From CAZVBV01 sp964513975 (GTDB lineage Bacteria; Patescibacteriota; Gracilibacteria; UBA4473): DNA of 19,343 nucleotides. Shown here one piece after another: positions 1 to 5,935 of this stretch (positions are counted from its first letter, which is position 1; the number at the start of each line of letters is the position of its first letter). Below the pieces are notes generated by a model that had not been told where the DNA came from, ran no database searches, and saw only the letters and a list, made by a program, of their open reading frames with translations. The stretch is taken from the NCBI GenBank assembly GCA_964513975.1, contig CAZEON010000016.1:1-19343 (forward strand). Reading direction: 5' to 3'. The translations under genes and the position numbers were made by a program.

Positions 1-528
1 ATCAATTCAATCAACATGGGACGACATATCCTCCGCTCAACGGCGGCGAGTATCAACGACATGCTCAACCCCCGATATGAGGAGCAAATTCGAAAGGTGG
101 CTGAATCGATCGTCAAAAAAGACAACCTCTTCATCATTGGACGAGGGGCACTCTTTCCGATGGCACTCGAAGCGGCGATCAAGATTCAAGAAGTATCTTA
201 CATTCATGCGCAAGGGTTTGCAGCGGGTGAGCTCAAACACGGACCGATTGCTCTTATCGAAGAAGGGACACCCTGTCTTGTGCTTGGAGATGATCAAGAA
301 ACAATATCAAATGCGACTGAATTAAAAGCCCGAGGTGCCATGATTATAGGAGTTTCATCCGAACGAAAAGATGTATTTGATCAATGGTTGAAAGTTCCAG
401 ATTGTAATGGAGCCCAGGCGATTGCCTCAATTATTCCCGTACAAATTCTTGCGTACCATCTTGCGATCTTGCGTGGACTGGATCCAGATATGCCGAGGAA
501 TTTGGCAAAGAGTGTGACGGTGAAATGA
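1..528 (+). CDS. glmS: Glutamine-fructose-6-phosphate aminotransferase (GlmS), C-terminal part
   Basis: The frame is open from base 1, so the gene begins upstream; about 175 codons remain of a protein usually near 600 residues. This is the second sugar-isomerase (SIS) domain. The segment RGALFPMALEAAIKIQEVSY followed by GFAAGELKHGPIALI, and the C-terminal end PRNLAKSVTVK, are characteristic of GlmS, whose last residues close over the active site. The enzyme makes glucosamine-6-phosphate from fructose-6-phosphate and glutamine, the first step towards UDP-GlcNAc and peptidoglycan; the glutaminase domain would be in the missing N-terminal part. An internal ATG at 16 is not the true start. No T-rich terminator follows, only the hairpin at 561-588. 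Identification is firm. Confidence 0.93.
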   Translation: MNSINMGRHILRSTAASINDMLNPRYEEQIRKVAESIVKKDNLFIIGRGALFPMALEAAIKIQEVSYIHAQGFAAGELKHGPIALIEEGTPCLVLGDDQETISNATELKARGAMIIGVSSERKDVFDQWLKVPDCNGAQAIASIIPVQILAYHLAILRGLDPDMPRNLAKSVTVK

Positions 529-560
529 GAAATTGAAAATTTCGGATTTTACACTTGTCT

Positions 561-588
561 TCCCGGATATTCTTTTAGAATTCCGGGA
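561..588. repeat. Hairpin after glmS, dispersed-repeat type
   Basis: TCCCGGA (561-567) pairs with TCCGGGA (582-588), and ATTCT (569-573) pairs with AGAAT (577-581) around a TTT loop, leaving one unpaired base. No T-tract follows on either strand, so it is not a classical intrinsic terminator. Its flanks (GTCTTCCCGG and CCGGGATGA) resemble the ends of the longer elements at 4728 and 11608. It may act as an mRNA 3'-end stabiliser or be a repeat remnant. Confidence 0.6.
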
Positions 589-633
589 TGATGGAAGAGG
601 GAAAAGTGGGATAAAATAATCATATGAAAAGGG

Positions 634-660
634 TTGACAATATTCACGAAATCCTATAAA
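634..660 (+). promoter_or_regulatory. Sigma70-like promoter upstream of the orphan gene at 816
   Basis: TTGACA lies at 634-639 and TATAAA at 655-660 with a 15-bp spacer; shifted -10 readings (ATAAAA or TAAAAG) give 16-17 bp. Transcription would start near 667 and leave a leader of about 150 nt before the ATG at 816. The leader contains a hairpin (TTATGG 671-676 with CCATAA 697-702) and the 13-bp inverted repeat at 732-787. Confidence 0.6.
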
Positions 661-731
661 AGAACTTTGTTTATGGTTCGGAATTTTTTTCTCGCTCCAT
701 AACAGATCTTTTACTTGTCGCCCCTATTTTG

Positions 732-787
732 TAATTTTAAACCATGACTTCAGTTTCAAAAGGAATTGAGCTCTTGGTTTAAAATTA
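732..787. repeat. 13-bp perfect inverted repeat in the leader of the 816 gene
   Basis: TAATTTTAAACCA (732-744) is exactly complementary to TGGTTTAAAATTA (775-787), enclosing 30 nt. It ends 28 bp before the ATG of the gene at 816. It could be an RNA stem in a regulated leader or an operator; the sequence alone does not decide. Confidence 0.6.
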
Positions 788-815
788 TTAATTATTAACA
801 CAAAAATTAAATTAT

Positions 816-1268
816 ATGAAAAAAATTAAATTATTAATGATCTTCGAGGGAATGCTTCTCGATGATCTTGCAATGGATTTGCAAATGACCTACGGTTATA
901 TCGTAACGGTTCAGAAAGAAACAATAAAAACGGCTTTAAATTCTTTGAACAGCTTTGATGTCGTTATGTGTAGCATGAAAAAATCGATAGATGCTGATTT
1001 TTCCACAGAAGAAATAGTATTAGCCTCTGAAGGAGGAGTTGGATTAACAAAAAGAGACAAAGAATCTTCAGGAAGAGGGCAAACAACGGGAAAAGTTATA
1101 GTACAAAGGATAAGAAAAAGTTTTCCAAAGATGCCGATTCTTATTTATGGAAGCAGCGGTAAAACGATCCCAGCGCCGGACGATAATATGAAATATTTGA
1201 TAATGCCTGAAGCAAGCGAAACAATAGACAAAGCAATTCAGAAGCTGATGAAACAAGAAACAAAGTAA
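816..1268 (+). CDS. Hypothetical protein, degenerate receiver-like fold
   Basis: I do not recognise a named family. The 150-residue protein begins KKIKLLMIFEG, like strand 1 of a response-regulator receiver. It then shows alternating helix/strand segments: FDVVMCSM where the phosphoacceptor strand would lie, PILIYGSSG, and KYLIMPEA near the end. The aspartate expected after the third strand is absent (Cys/Ser there), and a charged glycine-rich insertion (EGGVGLTKRDKESSGRG) sits in the middle. A pseudo-receiver is therefore a structural guess, not an assignment. The gene stands alone, with its own promoter, a roughly 150-nt structured leader and an intrinsic terminator. No Shine-Dalgarno is seen. 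It is AT-rich, and all four arginines use AGA/AGG, whereas dusB and htpX prefer CGA, which suggests a different origin. Confidence 0.7.
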   Translation: MKKIKLLMIFEGMLLDDLAMDLQMTYGYIVTVQKETIKTALNSLNSFDVVMCSMKKSIDADFSTEEIVLASEGGVGLTKRDKESSGRGQTTGKVIVQRIRKSFPKMPILIYGSSGKTIPAPDDNMKYLIMPEASETIDKAIQKLMKQETK

Positions 1269-1307
1269 TTCGAAAGTAATTTTAAAATAGGGGGATGATA
1301 AAAAGAT

Positions 1308-1338
1308 AAAAAGCTAATCATATTGGTTAGCTTTTTTT
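1308..1338 (+). terminator. Intrinsic terminator of the 816 gene
   Basis: AAAAAGCTAA (1308-1317) pairs with TTAGCTTTTT (1327-1336) across a 9-nt loop, and the 3' arm runs into seven T residues. It lies 40 bp after the stop codon. It is the only textbook rho-independent terminator I find in the window. Confidence 0.85.
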
Positions 1339-1451
1339 AAAAGAGATTGTGGGCGTGACGATAAAGTAACGGCAACTCTTTTTCATTTACTCAAAAATTA
1401 TTACAACAAAATCTTTCCCAAAACTCCACAACTTCTTTTTCACCATTTTAA

Positions 1452-1480
1452 TTGACTCCACAATATCTGGGGTGTATAAA
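1452..1480 (+). promoter_or_regulatory. nrdD operon promoter
   Basis: TTGACT (1452-1457) and TATAAA (1475-1480) are separated by exactly 17 bp, close to the sigma70 consensus. The start of transcription would be near 1487. The first NrdR-like box fills the spacer and the second covers the start region, so a bound repressor would block RNA polymerase. Confidence 0.75.
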
Positions 1481-1506
1481 TGCTATCCACCTACAACATA
1501 TTGTGT
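1460..1506 (+). promoter_or_regulatory. Tandem NrdR boxes upstream of nrdD
   Basis: Compared with the NrdR box consensus ACACWATATATWGTGT, the 16-mer at 1491-1506 (CTACAACATATTGTGT) matches at 13 of 16 positions and the 16-mer at 1460-1475 (ACAATATCTGGGGTGT) at 11 of 16. The centres are 31 bp apart, about three helical turns, the characteristic arrangement of NrdR operators in front of ribonucleotide reductase genes. NrdR is an ATP-cone repressor that senses ATP/dATP; its gene is not in this window. The second box is convincing alone; the first is degenerate but sits at the right distance. Confidence 0.75.
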
Positions 1507-1601
1507 TTTTCAAGAATTAGCTTTGGTATCAAATGAAGCGGTAATATGTGAAAAAGAGGGCGGTGGAGTCGGTATTTTTAATTCTTATTTTTTTAAACAC
1601 G

Positions 1602-3758
1602 ATGATTTTTAAGGTTCAAAAACGTACGGGTGAGATTGTAGATTTCAAACCAGAAAAGATTGGGAAAGCGATATTCGCAGCTGCCAAAGAAATTGGTGGA
1701 AACGATGAAGTGCTGGCTCATAAGATTGCACAAGATGTGATTAAGTTTTTGGACAAACAATTTAAAGACAAAATCCCAACCGTTGAAGAAATTCAAGATA
1801 CTGTGGAAAAAGTTCTCATCGAAGGAGGACATGCGGTGACCGCAAAGTCTTACATTATTTACCGAGAAAAACGAGCACAATCACGAGGTGATAAACAAGT
1901 CGTAGTGTCAGTAGAAAATACGATTAAAGAATATTTGAACAAACTCGACTGGCGGGTGAACGCGAATTCTAACCAAGGGTATTCTTTGGGAGGAATGATC
2001 CTCAATACGTCAGGAAAGGTGACGGCGAACTACTGGCTCTCACACATTTACCCACAAGCCGTGGGGGATGCCCACCGAAACGGAGATATGCATATTCATG
2101 ATCTTGATATGTTTAGTGGATACTGTGCGGGGTGGAGTTTGCGAGTGCTTCTTGAAGAAGGGCTTAATGGAGTGCCAGACAAAACTGAATCCAATCCCCC
2201 AAAGCATCTTTCGACAGCCGTGAGCCAAATGGTGAATTTCCTCGGAACTCTGCAAAACGAATGGGCAGGTGCGCAAGCGTTCTCGAGTTTTGATACTTAT
2301 ATGGCACCGTTCGTGAAGAAGTACGAACTCAAAATGGAAAAAGAAGTGAAGGAATACAAGATGATTTTCCCAACAGAAAAAAAGAAAAAACAATATATTG
2401 CCGACAAAACCTACGATTACGTTTTGCAAAACATGCAGTCGTTTGTTTTCAACTTGAACGTGCCATCCCGATGGGGAACGCAAACACCGTTTACCAACAT
2501 CACACTCGACTGGGTGTGTCCTGAAGATTTGAAATCAAAAAGATTAAAATTAGGGGGAAAATACTTCGACTACACCTTCGGGGAACTTCAGTCAGAGATG
2601 GATATTATCAACAAAGCCTACATCGAAGTGATGACGGCGGGAGATTCTAAGGGGCGAGTGTTTACGTTCCCAATTCCGACCTACAACATTACAAAGGATT
2701 TTGACTGGGACAGCCCCAATACAGAACCACTGTTTGAAATGACGGCAAAATATGGAATGCCGTATTTCCAAAATTTTATTAATTCAGATCTTGATCCTGG
2801 TCATGTTCGGTCGATGTGTTGTCGATTGCAACTTGATTTGAACGAACTTCTCAAACGAGGAGGAGGACTTTTCGGATCCGCGGAAATGACAGGATCAATT
2901 GGGGTGGTAACGGTTAGTACTCCACGAATTGGATTCCAACACAAAGGAGACAAAGAAGCTTTCTTAGCACGAGTAGGACACTTGATGGAGCTCGCGAAAA
3001 TCTCACTCGAACTCAAACGAAAAGAAGTTCAAACATGGATTGATCGAGGACTCTTCCCATACACCAAACGTTACTTGGGAACTTTGAACAACCACTTCTC
3101 AACGATTGGAATCAACGGACTCAATGAAGCGATTCGGAATTTTACCGACGACAAGCATTCAATTGCAGATGAGTGGGGGCAAGATTTTGCGGAGGAAACA
3201 CTTATTTTTATGAGAAATAAATTGGCCGAGTTCCAGAAGGAAACCGGAAATCTCTACAACCTTGAGGCGACTCCGGCGGAAGGAACGACGTACCGATTTG
3301 CGAAAGAAGATCAAAAACGATTCAAAGGAATTATCCAAGCGGGATTGCCAGAAGCACCGTACTATTCAAATTCTTCACAACTTCCCGTTGAGATTACAGC
3401 TGACGCGTTTGAAGCGCTGGAACTGCAAGACAGACTGCAAACAAAATATACCGGAGGAACGGTTCTTCATCTCTACATGGGAGAACGAATCTCAAGTCCA
3501 GAAGCGTGTAAGAACTTGGTCAAAAAAGCACTGACACAGTTCCGACTTCCTTACATTACGATCACACCGACCTTCTCCATCTGTCCGAAGCACGGATACT
3601 TGGTAGGAGAGCAGGACTTTTGTCCGATTTGTGACAAAGAGATTGGTTACGTTGACGGAGGGCAAGATGAAGAGCTTCGCGCTCGTCACGATTCACGGCG
3701 ACAAAAAACAGTCACAACAGAAAAAAAAGGTAAAACCTGCCCCACGGCAACTTGTTAG
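1602..3758 (+). CDS. nrdD: Anaerobic (class III) ribonucleoside-triphosphate reductase, catalytic body without its glycyl-radical end
   Basis: NrdD reduces ribonucleoside triphosphates to deoxynucleotides without oxygen. From the ATG at 1602 the product has 718 residues. An N-terminal ATP-cone starts at KVQKRTGEIVDF, where dATP/ATP sets overall activity. The catalytic barrel carries Cys175 in GYCAGWS and the MCCRL motif (405-409). Near the C-terminus a metal site of form CPKH...CPIC uses Cys661, His664, Cys674 and Cys677. Family members continue into an RVxGY glycyl-radical loop, but here the frame stops after a basic linker ending TCPTATC. That loop appears downstream in another frame (3793-4014). 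A GTG at 1548 would add 18 hydrophobic, atypical residues, so I prefer ATG 1602; neither start has a Shine-Dalgarno. The operon has an NrdR-type operator. A run of eight A (3721-3728) lies just before the stop, so recoding or a sequencing indel must be considered. Confidence 0.93.
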   Translation: MIFKVQKRTGEIVDFKPEKIGKAIFAAAKEIGGNDEVLAHKIAQDVIKFLDKQFKDKIPTVEEIQDTVEKVLIEGGHAVTAKSYIIYREKRAQSRGDKQVVVSVENTIKEYLNKLDWRVNANSNQGYSLGGMILNTSGKVTANYWLSHIYPQAVGDAHRNGDMHIHDLDMFSGYCAGWSLRVLLEEGLNGVPDKTESNPPKHLSTAVSQMVNFLGTLQNEWAGAQAFSSFDTYMAPFVKKYELKMEKEVKEYKMIFPTEKKKKQYIADKTYDYVLQNMQSFVFNLNVPSRWGTQTPFTNITLDWVCPEDLKSKRLKLGGKYFDYTFGELQSEMDIINKAYIEVMTAGDSKGRVFTFPIPTYNITKDFDWDSPNTEPLFEMTAKYGMPYFQNFINSDLDPGHVRSMCCRLQLDLNELLKRGGGLFGSAEMTGSIGVVTVSTPRIGFQHKGDKEAFLARVGHLMELAKISLELKRKEVQTWIDRGLFPYTKRYLGTLNNHFSTIGINGLNEAIRNFTDDKHSIADEWGQDFAEETLIFMRNKLAEFQKETGNLYNLEATPAEGTTYRFAKEDQKRFKGIIQAGLPEAPYYSNSSQLPVEITADAFEALELQDRLQTKYTGGTVLHLYMGERISSPEACKNLVKKALTQFRLPYITITPTFSICPKHGYLVGEQDFCPICDKEIGYVDGGQDEELRARHDSRRQKTVTTEKKGKTCPTATC

Positions 3759-3792
3759 ACCCCATTTCTTATTTTTTATTTCATTTACCAAA

Positions 3793-4014
3793 ATGACAAC
3801 AACAGCAACGGCTACGGCTCTCGGCAATGCTCGACCTCAAAGAGCAACGGAAAATCTTCAGGACAAACGCACACGATGCGAGGTCTGGACACGAGTGATG
3901 GGGTATCACCGACCAACTTCTCACTTCAATATTGGAAAGAAGTCAGAGCACTATTCTCGTCAGCACTTTAGTGAGGGCGCAACTGCGAACTCGCAGTTTT
4001 GTAATAAACATTGA
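3793..4014 (+). CDS. Separate glycyl-radical domain of class III ribonucleotide reductase
   Basis: This 73-residue ORF carries the part missing from the NrdD body. CEVWTRVMGYHRP contains the RVxGY motif with the radical glycine at residue 37, followed by SHFNIGKKSEHYSRQHF, which matches C-termini of NrdD proteins. It lies in the +1 frame relative to nrdD and begins 34 bp after the nrdD stop. The leader before its ATG is T-rich and lacks a Shine-Dalgarno, like most starts here. The gap encodes a hydrophobic stretch (FLFFISF) if read through, unlike NrdD, which favours independent initiation. The stop overlaps the next start (TGATG). By analogy with GrcA/YfiD, the free glycyl-radical protein that rescues pyruvate formate-lyase, a separate subunit is mechanistically possible. 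Alternatives are a frameshift at the A8 run or an assembly error. Confidence 0.72.
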   Translation: MTTTATATALGNARPQRATENLQDKRTRCEVWTRVMGYHRPTSHFNIGKKSEHYSRQHFSEGATANSQFCNKH

Positions 4015-4478
4015 TGACAAGAAAAGCAGACGATTTTAAAAAGGATATTATTTTTCGTGCGATTGAGTGGGGATTCGGTAAATTCTCTTTTAAAGCAGAA
4101 GAACTTTTTGAAGCAATTGGTCCAACAACAGAAGAAAGAGATTACTTACAAAATCACTTCATTGCTGCAGGAGACAAAACATTCTACAACACTGCAAATC
4201 GGACGGAAGAAACTATTTTTTACACGAGCGACAAGGCGGGGGATTGCGGAATAAATACATGGAATGTAAAATTATTTTCTCTTACGGTGGAAGCTAAGTT
4301 TAAATATATTGATTTTCTTGAGTTAGAACAAGCACGAAAAAATTCAGAACAAGCGCAAGAACATGCGAGAAATGCTCAGAAAAATGCGAGAATTTCAATT
4401 AAAATTGCAATTGGAGCTTTGGTTATTTCTGCGGTTGGAGCAATTGTGACAATAATACCTCTTTTTTTAACATCATGA
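4014..4478 (+). CDS. Hypothetical tail-anchored membrane protein in the nrd operon
   Basis: No family is recognised. The 154-residue protein has a soluble N-terminal part of about 100 residues, then an alanine/glutamine-rich helix (roughly 100-127) that looks like a coiled coil, and one C-terminal transmembrane segment (about 128-151, IAIGALVISAVGAIVTIIPLF). This suggests a tail-anchored protein facing the cytoplasm. Its ATG overlaps the preceding stop (TGATG) and its stop overlaps the next ATG (ATGA), so translation is probably coupled to the glycyl-radical ORF and the NrdH-like protein. A TTG three bases upstream (4011) is less likely as start. Only one of its seven arginines is CGA, so it may be a later insertion into the operon. 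A link to nucleotide reduction is guilt by association only. Confidence 0.75.
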   Translation: MTRKADDFKKDIIFRAIEWGFGKFSFKAEELFEAIGPTTEERDYLQNHFIAAGDKTFYNTANRTEETIFYTSDKAGDCGINTWNVKLFSLTVEAKFKYIDFLELEQARKNSEQAQEHARNAQKNARISIKIAIGALVISAVGAIVTIIPLFLTS

Positions 4479-4714
4479 ACTACCTCCTCTTTACTACCAC
4501 CAGATGTCCGAAATGTCCTGAATTTAAAGAATTTGTGGCGGATAATGTTTCCTTCGACGGCGTGATTCTCGACGAGACACTGCCAGATTTCCACGACAAG
4601 ATCGGGGAATACAACGTAGCGAATGCACCTACAATTATTATCTTCGAAGACGGAAAGGAAATCTTCAGAGGTTCCGAGGTGTACGAGTTGGAAGGGTTTT
4701 TAAAAACACTGTAA
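4475..4714 (+). CDS. NrdH/glutaredoxin-like thiol protein, probable reductant for NrdD
   Basis: This 79-residue protein has a minimal thioredoxin fold. Strand 1 (YLLFTTTRCPKC) leads into a CxxC pair at Cys11 and Cys14, and the cis-proline loop NAPTIIIF is followed by DGKEIFRG. It is glutaredoxin/NrdH-sized, not a full thioredoxin. Class III reductases fall into formate-dependent enzymes and enzymes that use a thioredoxin/glutaredoxin-type protein; a CxxC protein between nrdD and nrdG suggests the second kind here. The start overlaps the preceding stop (ATGA), implying coupled translation. Family membership is firm; the partner is inferred from position. Confidence 0.82.
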   Translation: MNYLLFTTTRCPKCPEFKEFVADNVSFDGVILDETLPDFHDKIGEYNVANAPTIIIFEDGKEIFRGSEVYELEGFLKTL

Positions 4715-4727
4715 TATTTTTCAGTGT

Positions 4728-4840
4728 CATCCCCGTGCAGACGGGGACCCAGTCCTCGCCATTCTTGAAATTGGTAATAATGTGATGTTTCAGCCTTCTT
4801 CTAATACAAGAGTCCTGGGTTCCCTCCTTCGAGGGAATGA
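4728..4840. repeat. Dispersed palindrome-ended intergenic element, copy 1
   Basis: The element begins TCATCCCCGTGCAGACGGGG followed by ACCCAGTCC, and ends GGTTCCCTCCTTCGAGGGA followed by ATGA. Each end is a small hairpin, and the outer ends are inverted copies of each other. Shorter pieces (CACGGGGATGACAAG, TGGGAATGACAA) continue to about 4880. It fills the gap between the NrdH-like gene and nrdG. The minus-strand reading frame across it has the VIPSKEGTQ...VCTGMT pattern typical of such repeats and is not a gene. A second copy lies at 11608-11700. Confidence 0.75.
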
Positions 4841-4913
4841 CAAGGTGGGCACGGGGATGACAAGAACAAAATGGGAATGACAAAAAGGAAAAAACAAAAT
4901 AATCTAAAAACAC

Positions 4914-5618
4914 ATGTTAATTGGAGGAATTCACACACTTACATTGCTCGATTACCCAGGAAAAGTAGCCTGCATCATTTTTACGGCCGGATGTAATTTT
5001 CGATGTGGTTATTGTCATAATGCAGAATTCGTTTTGCCTGAAAAAATTAAAGAACGTATGAATGACATGATTCCTGTGGAAAAGATTTTTAGTTTTCTCG
5101 ATAAGAGGAAAGGGAAGTTAGATGGGGTCGTTGTTTCCGGTGGAGAACCGACGATACATCCAGATCTGATTGATTTTATTCGGAAGATTAAGGAAAAAGG
5201 ATTCTTGGTAAAGTTAGACACCAATGGAACCAATCCTATGGCCATTGAGAAGCTCTTGGCAGAGAAACTGGTTGATTATATCGCTATGGATGTAAAAGCG
5301 TCTAAGGAGAAGTATGACGAGCTCACAGGAGTGAAGAACAACTTTGCATCAATCAAACATTCTCGTGACCTGATTAAAAATTCAGATATCGATTACGAAT
5401 TCCGTACGACGGTGGTCAAAGGATTTCATGATGAGGAGGAAATGAGGAAGATTGCGCAGTTCTGTCGAGGGGCGAAGATGTATTCAATACAAAATTTCCG
5501 TCCTCAAAAAGTCTTGGATAAAGAATTTAAGAAATTTAATGGGTTTTTGAAAAAAGAACTGGAAGCGTTCAAGGCGATTGCCGAGGAAAAGATTGCGGAG
5601 GTGACGATTTTAGATTGA
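4914..5618 (+). CDS. nrdG: Anaerobic ribonucleotide reductase activating protein (radical SAM)
   Basis: The 234-residue product has the radical-SAM cluster motif CNFRCGYC (Cys27, Cys31, Cys34), binding a [4Fe-4S] cluster that cleaves S-adenosylmethionine. The SAM-contact motif VVVSGGEPT and LDTNGTNP follow. The N-terminal opening GGIHTLTLLDYPGKVACIIF is typical of the longer NrdG-type activases. It would abstract hydrogen from the NrdD glycine, here Gly37 of the separate ORF at 3793. Position in the operon supports this over other activases such as pyruvate formate-lyase activase or QueE. It is separated from the NrdH-like gene by the repeat at 4728. No Shine-Dalgarno precedes the ATG. A 7-bp inverted repeat (GAGAGAA 5617-5623, TTCTCTC 5636-5642) overlaps the stop codon. 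Confidence 0.9.
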   Translation: MLIGGIHTLTLLDYPGKVACIIFTAGCNFRCGYCHNAEFVLPEKIKERMNDMIPVEKIFSFLDKRKGKLDGVVVSGGEPTIHPDLIDFIRKIKEKGFLVKLDTNGTNPMAIEKLLAEKLVDYIAMDVKASKEKYDELTGVKNNFASIKHSRDLIKNSDIDYEFRTTVVKGFHDEEEMRKIAQFCRGAKMYSIQNFRPQKVLDKEFKKFNGFLKKELEAFKAIAEEKIAEVTILD

Positions 5619-5678
5619 GAGAAAACGAACTCACATTCTCTCGGTGTCTTTGATAAAATTTATGATCCATCCTCGGAA

Positions 5679-5875
5679 GGTTTCTCTCTTTTACAAAGAG
5701 AGAAACCAGCGAAGCAATTTTGTGTTTATGGAATGTTTTCAAAAAGAGCAGGCCATCGGCTCTGAGGAAAAACGGAGGACTACTCAGGCTTGAAGAGAAG
5801 TGAGTTGCCCAATAAAACTTTTATCGTGCAAGCGATCAGAAACAAATGCTTTCAATCGAGACGATTGAAAGAGCA
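5679..5875. other. Structured intergenic region, possible small RNA or long 3' UTR
   Basis: The 316-bp gap between nrdG and the convergent thiol-protein gene holds no credible ORF. Two strong hairpins bracket it: GGTTTCTCTCTTT (5679-5691) pairs perfectly with 5695-5707 around TAC, and CTTTCAATCG (5849-5858) pairs perfectly with 5862-5871 around AGA. Between them are weaker stems, for example AGAGC...GCTCT and ACTCA...TGAGT. I could not match it to RNase P RNA, SRP RNA, tmRNA or 6S RNA by their conserved cores. Strand and expression are unknown. Confidence 0.4.
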
Positions 5876-5893
5876 AGATTGAGAAAGTTTTCA

Positions 5894-5935
5894 GCTATAA
5901 ACTATTAACTATGAACTATAAACTGTGAACTGATT
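5894..5935. repeat. Heptamer array A (ACTATAA type)
   Basis: Six consecutive 7-mers: GCTATAA, ACTATTA, ACTATGA, ACTATAA, ACTGTGA, ACTGATT. The array abuts the stop codon of the minus-strand gene at 5935. Read on the minus strand the consensus (TTATAGT) is the same as in the arrays at 12051 and 14436. Confidence 0.8.

Noticed and set aside
561..588. Intrinsic terminator of glmS
   Set aside because: The stem is good but no T-tract follows on either strand.
1548..1601. GTG 1548 as the nrdD start
   Set aside because: It adds 18 hydrophobic residues not typical of the ATP-cone N-terminus and has no ribosome-binding sequence.
3720..3729. Classical -1 ribosomal frameshift at the A-run
   Set aside because: The required change is +1 (or -2), and the codon phase of the A-run does not fit an A AAA AAG heptamer.
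3631..4014. A 127-residue ORF starting at ATG 3631 as the glycyl-radical gene
   Set aside because: Its first 54 codons overlap the conserved nrdD metal-site region and linker in another frame and then the T-rich gap; only the part from ATG 3793 resembles NrdD.
4665..4913. Minus-strand ORF reading VIPSKEGTQ...VCTGMT
   Set aside because: It is translation of the palindrome-ended intergenic repeat, a common false gene.
5679..5875. RNase P RNA, SRP RNA, tmRNA or 6S RNA
   Set aside because: Their conserved core sequences could not be found; the region is also short for RNase P RNA.
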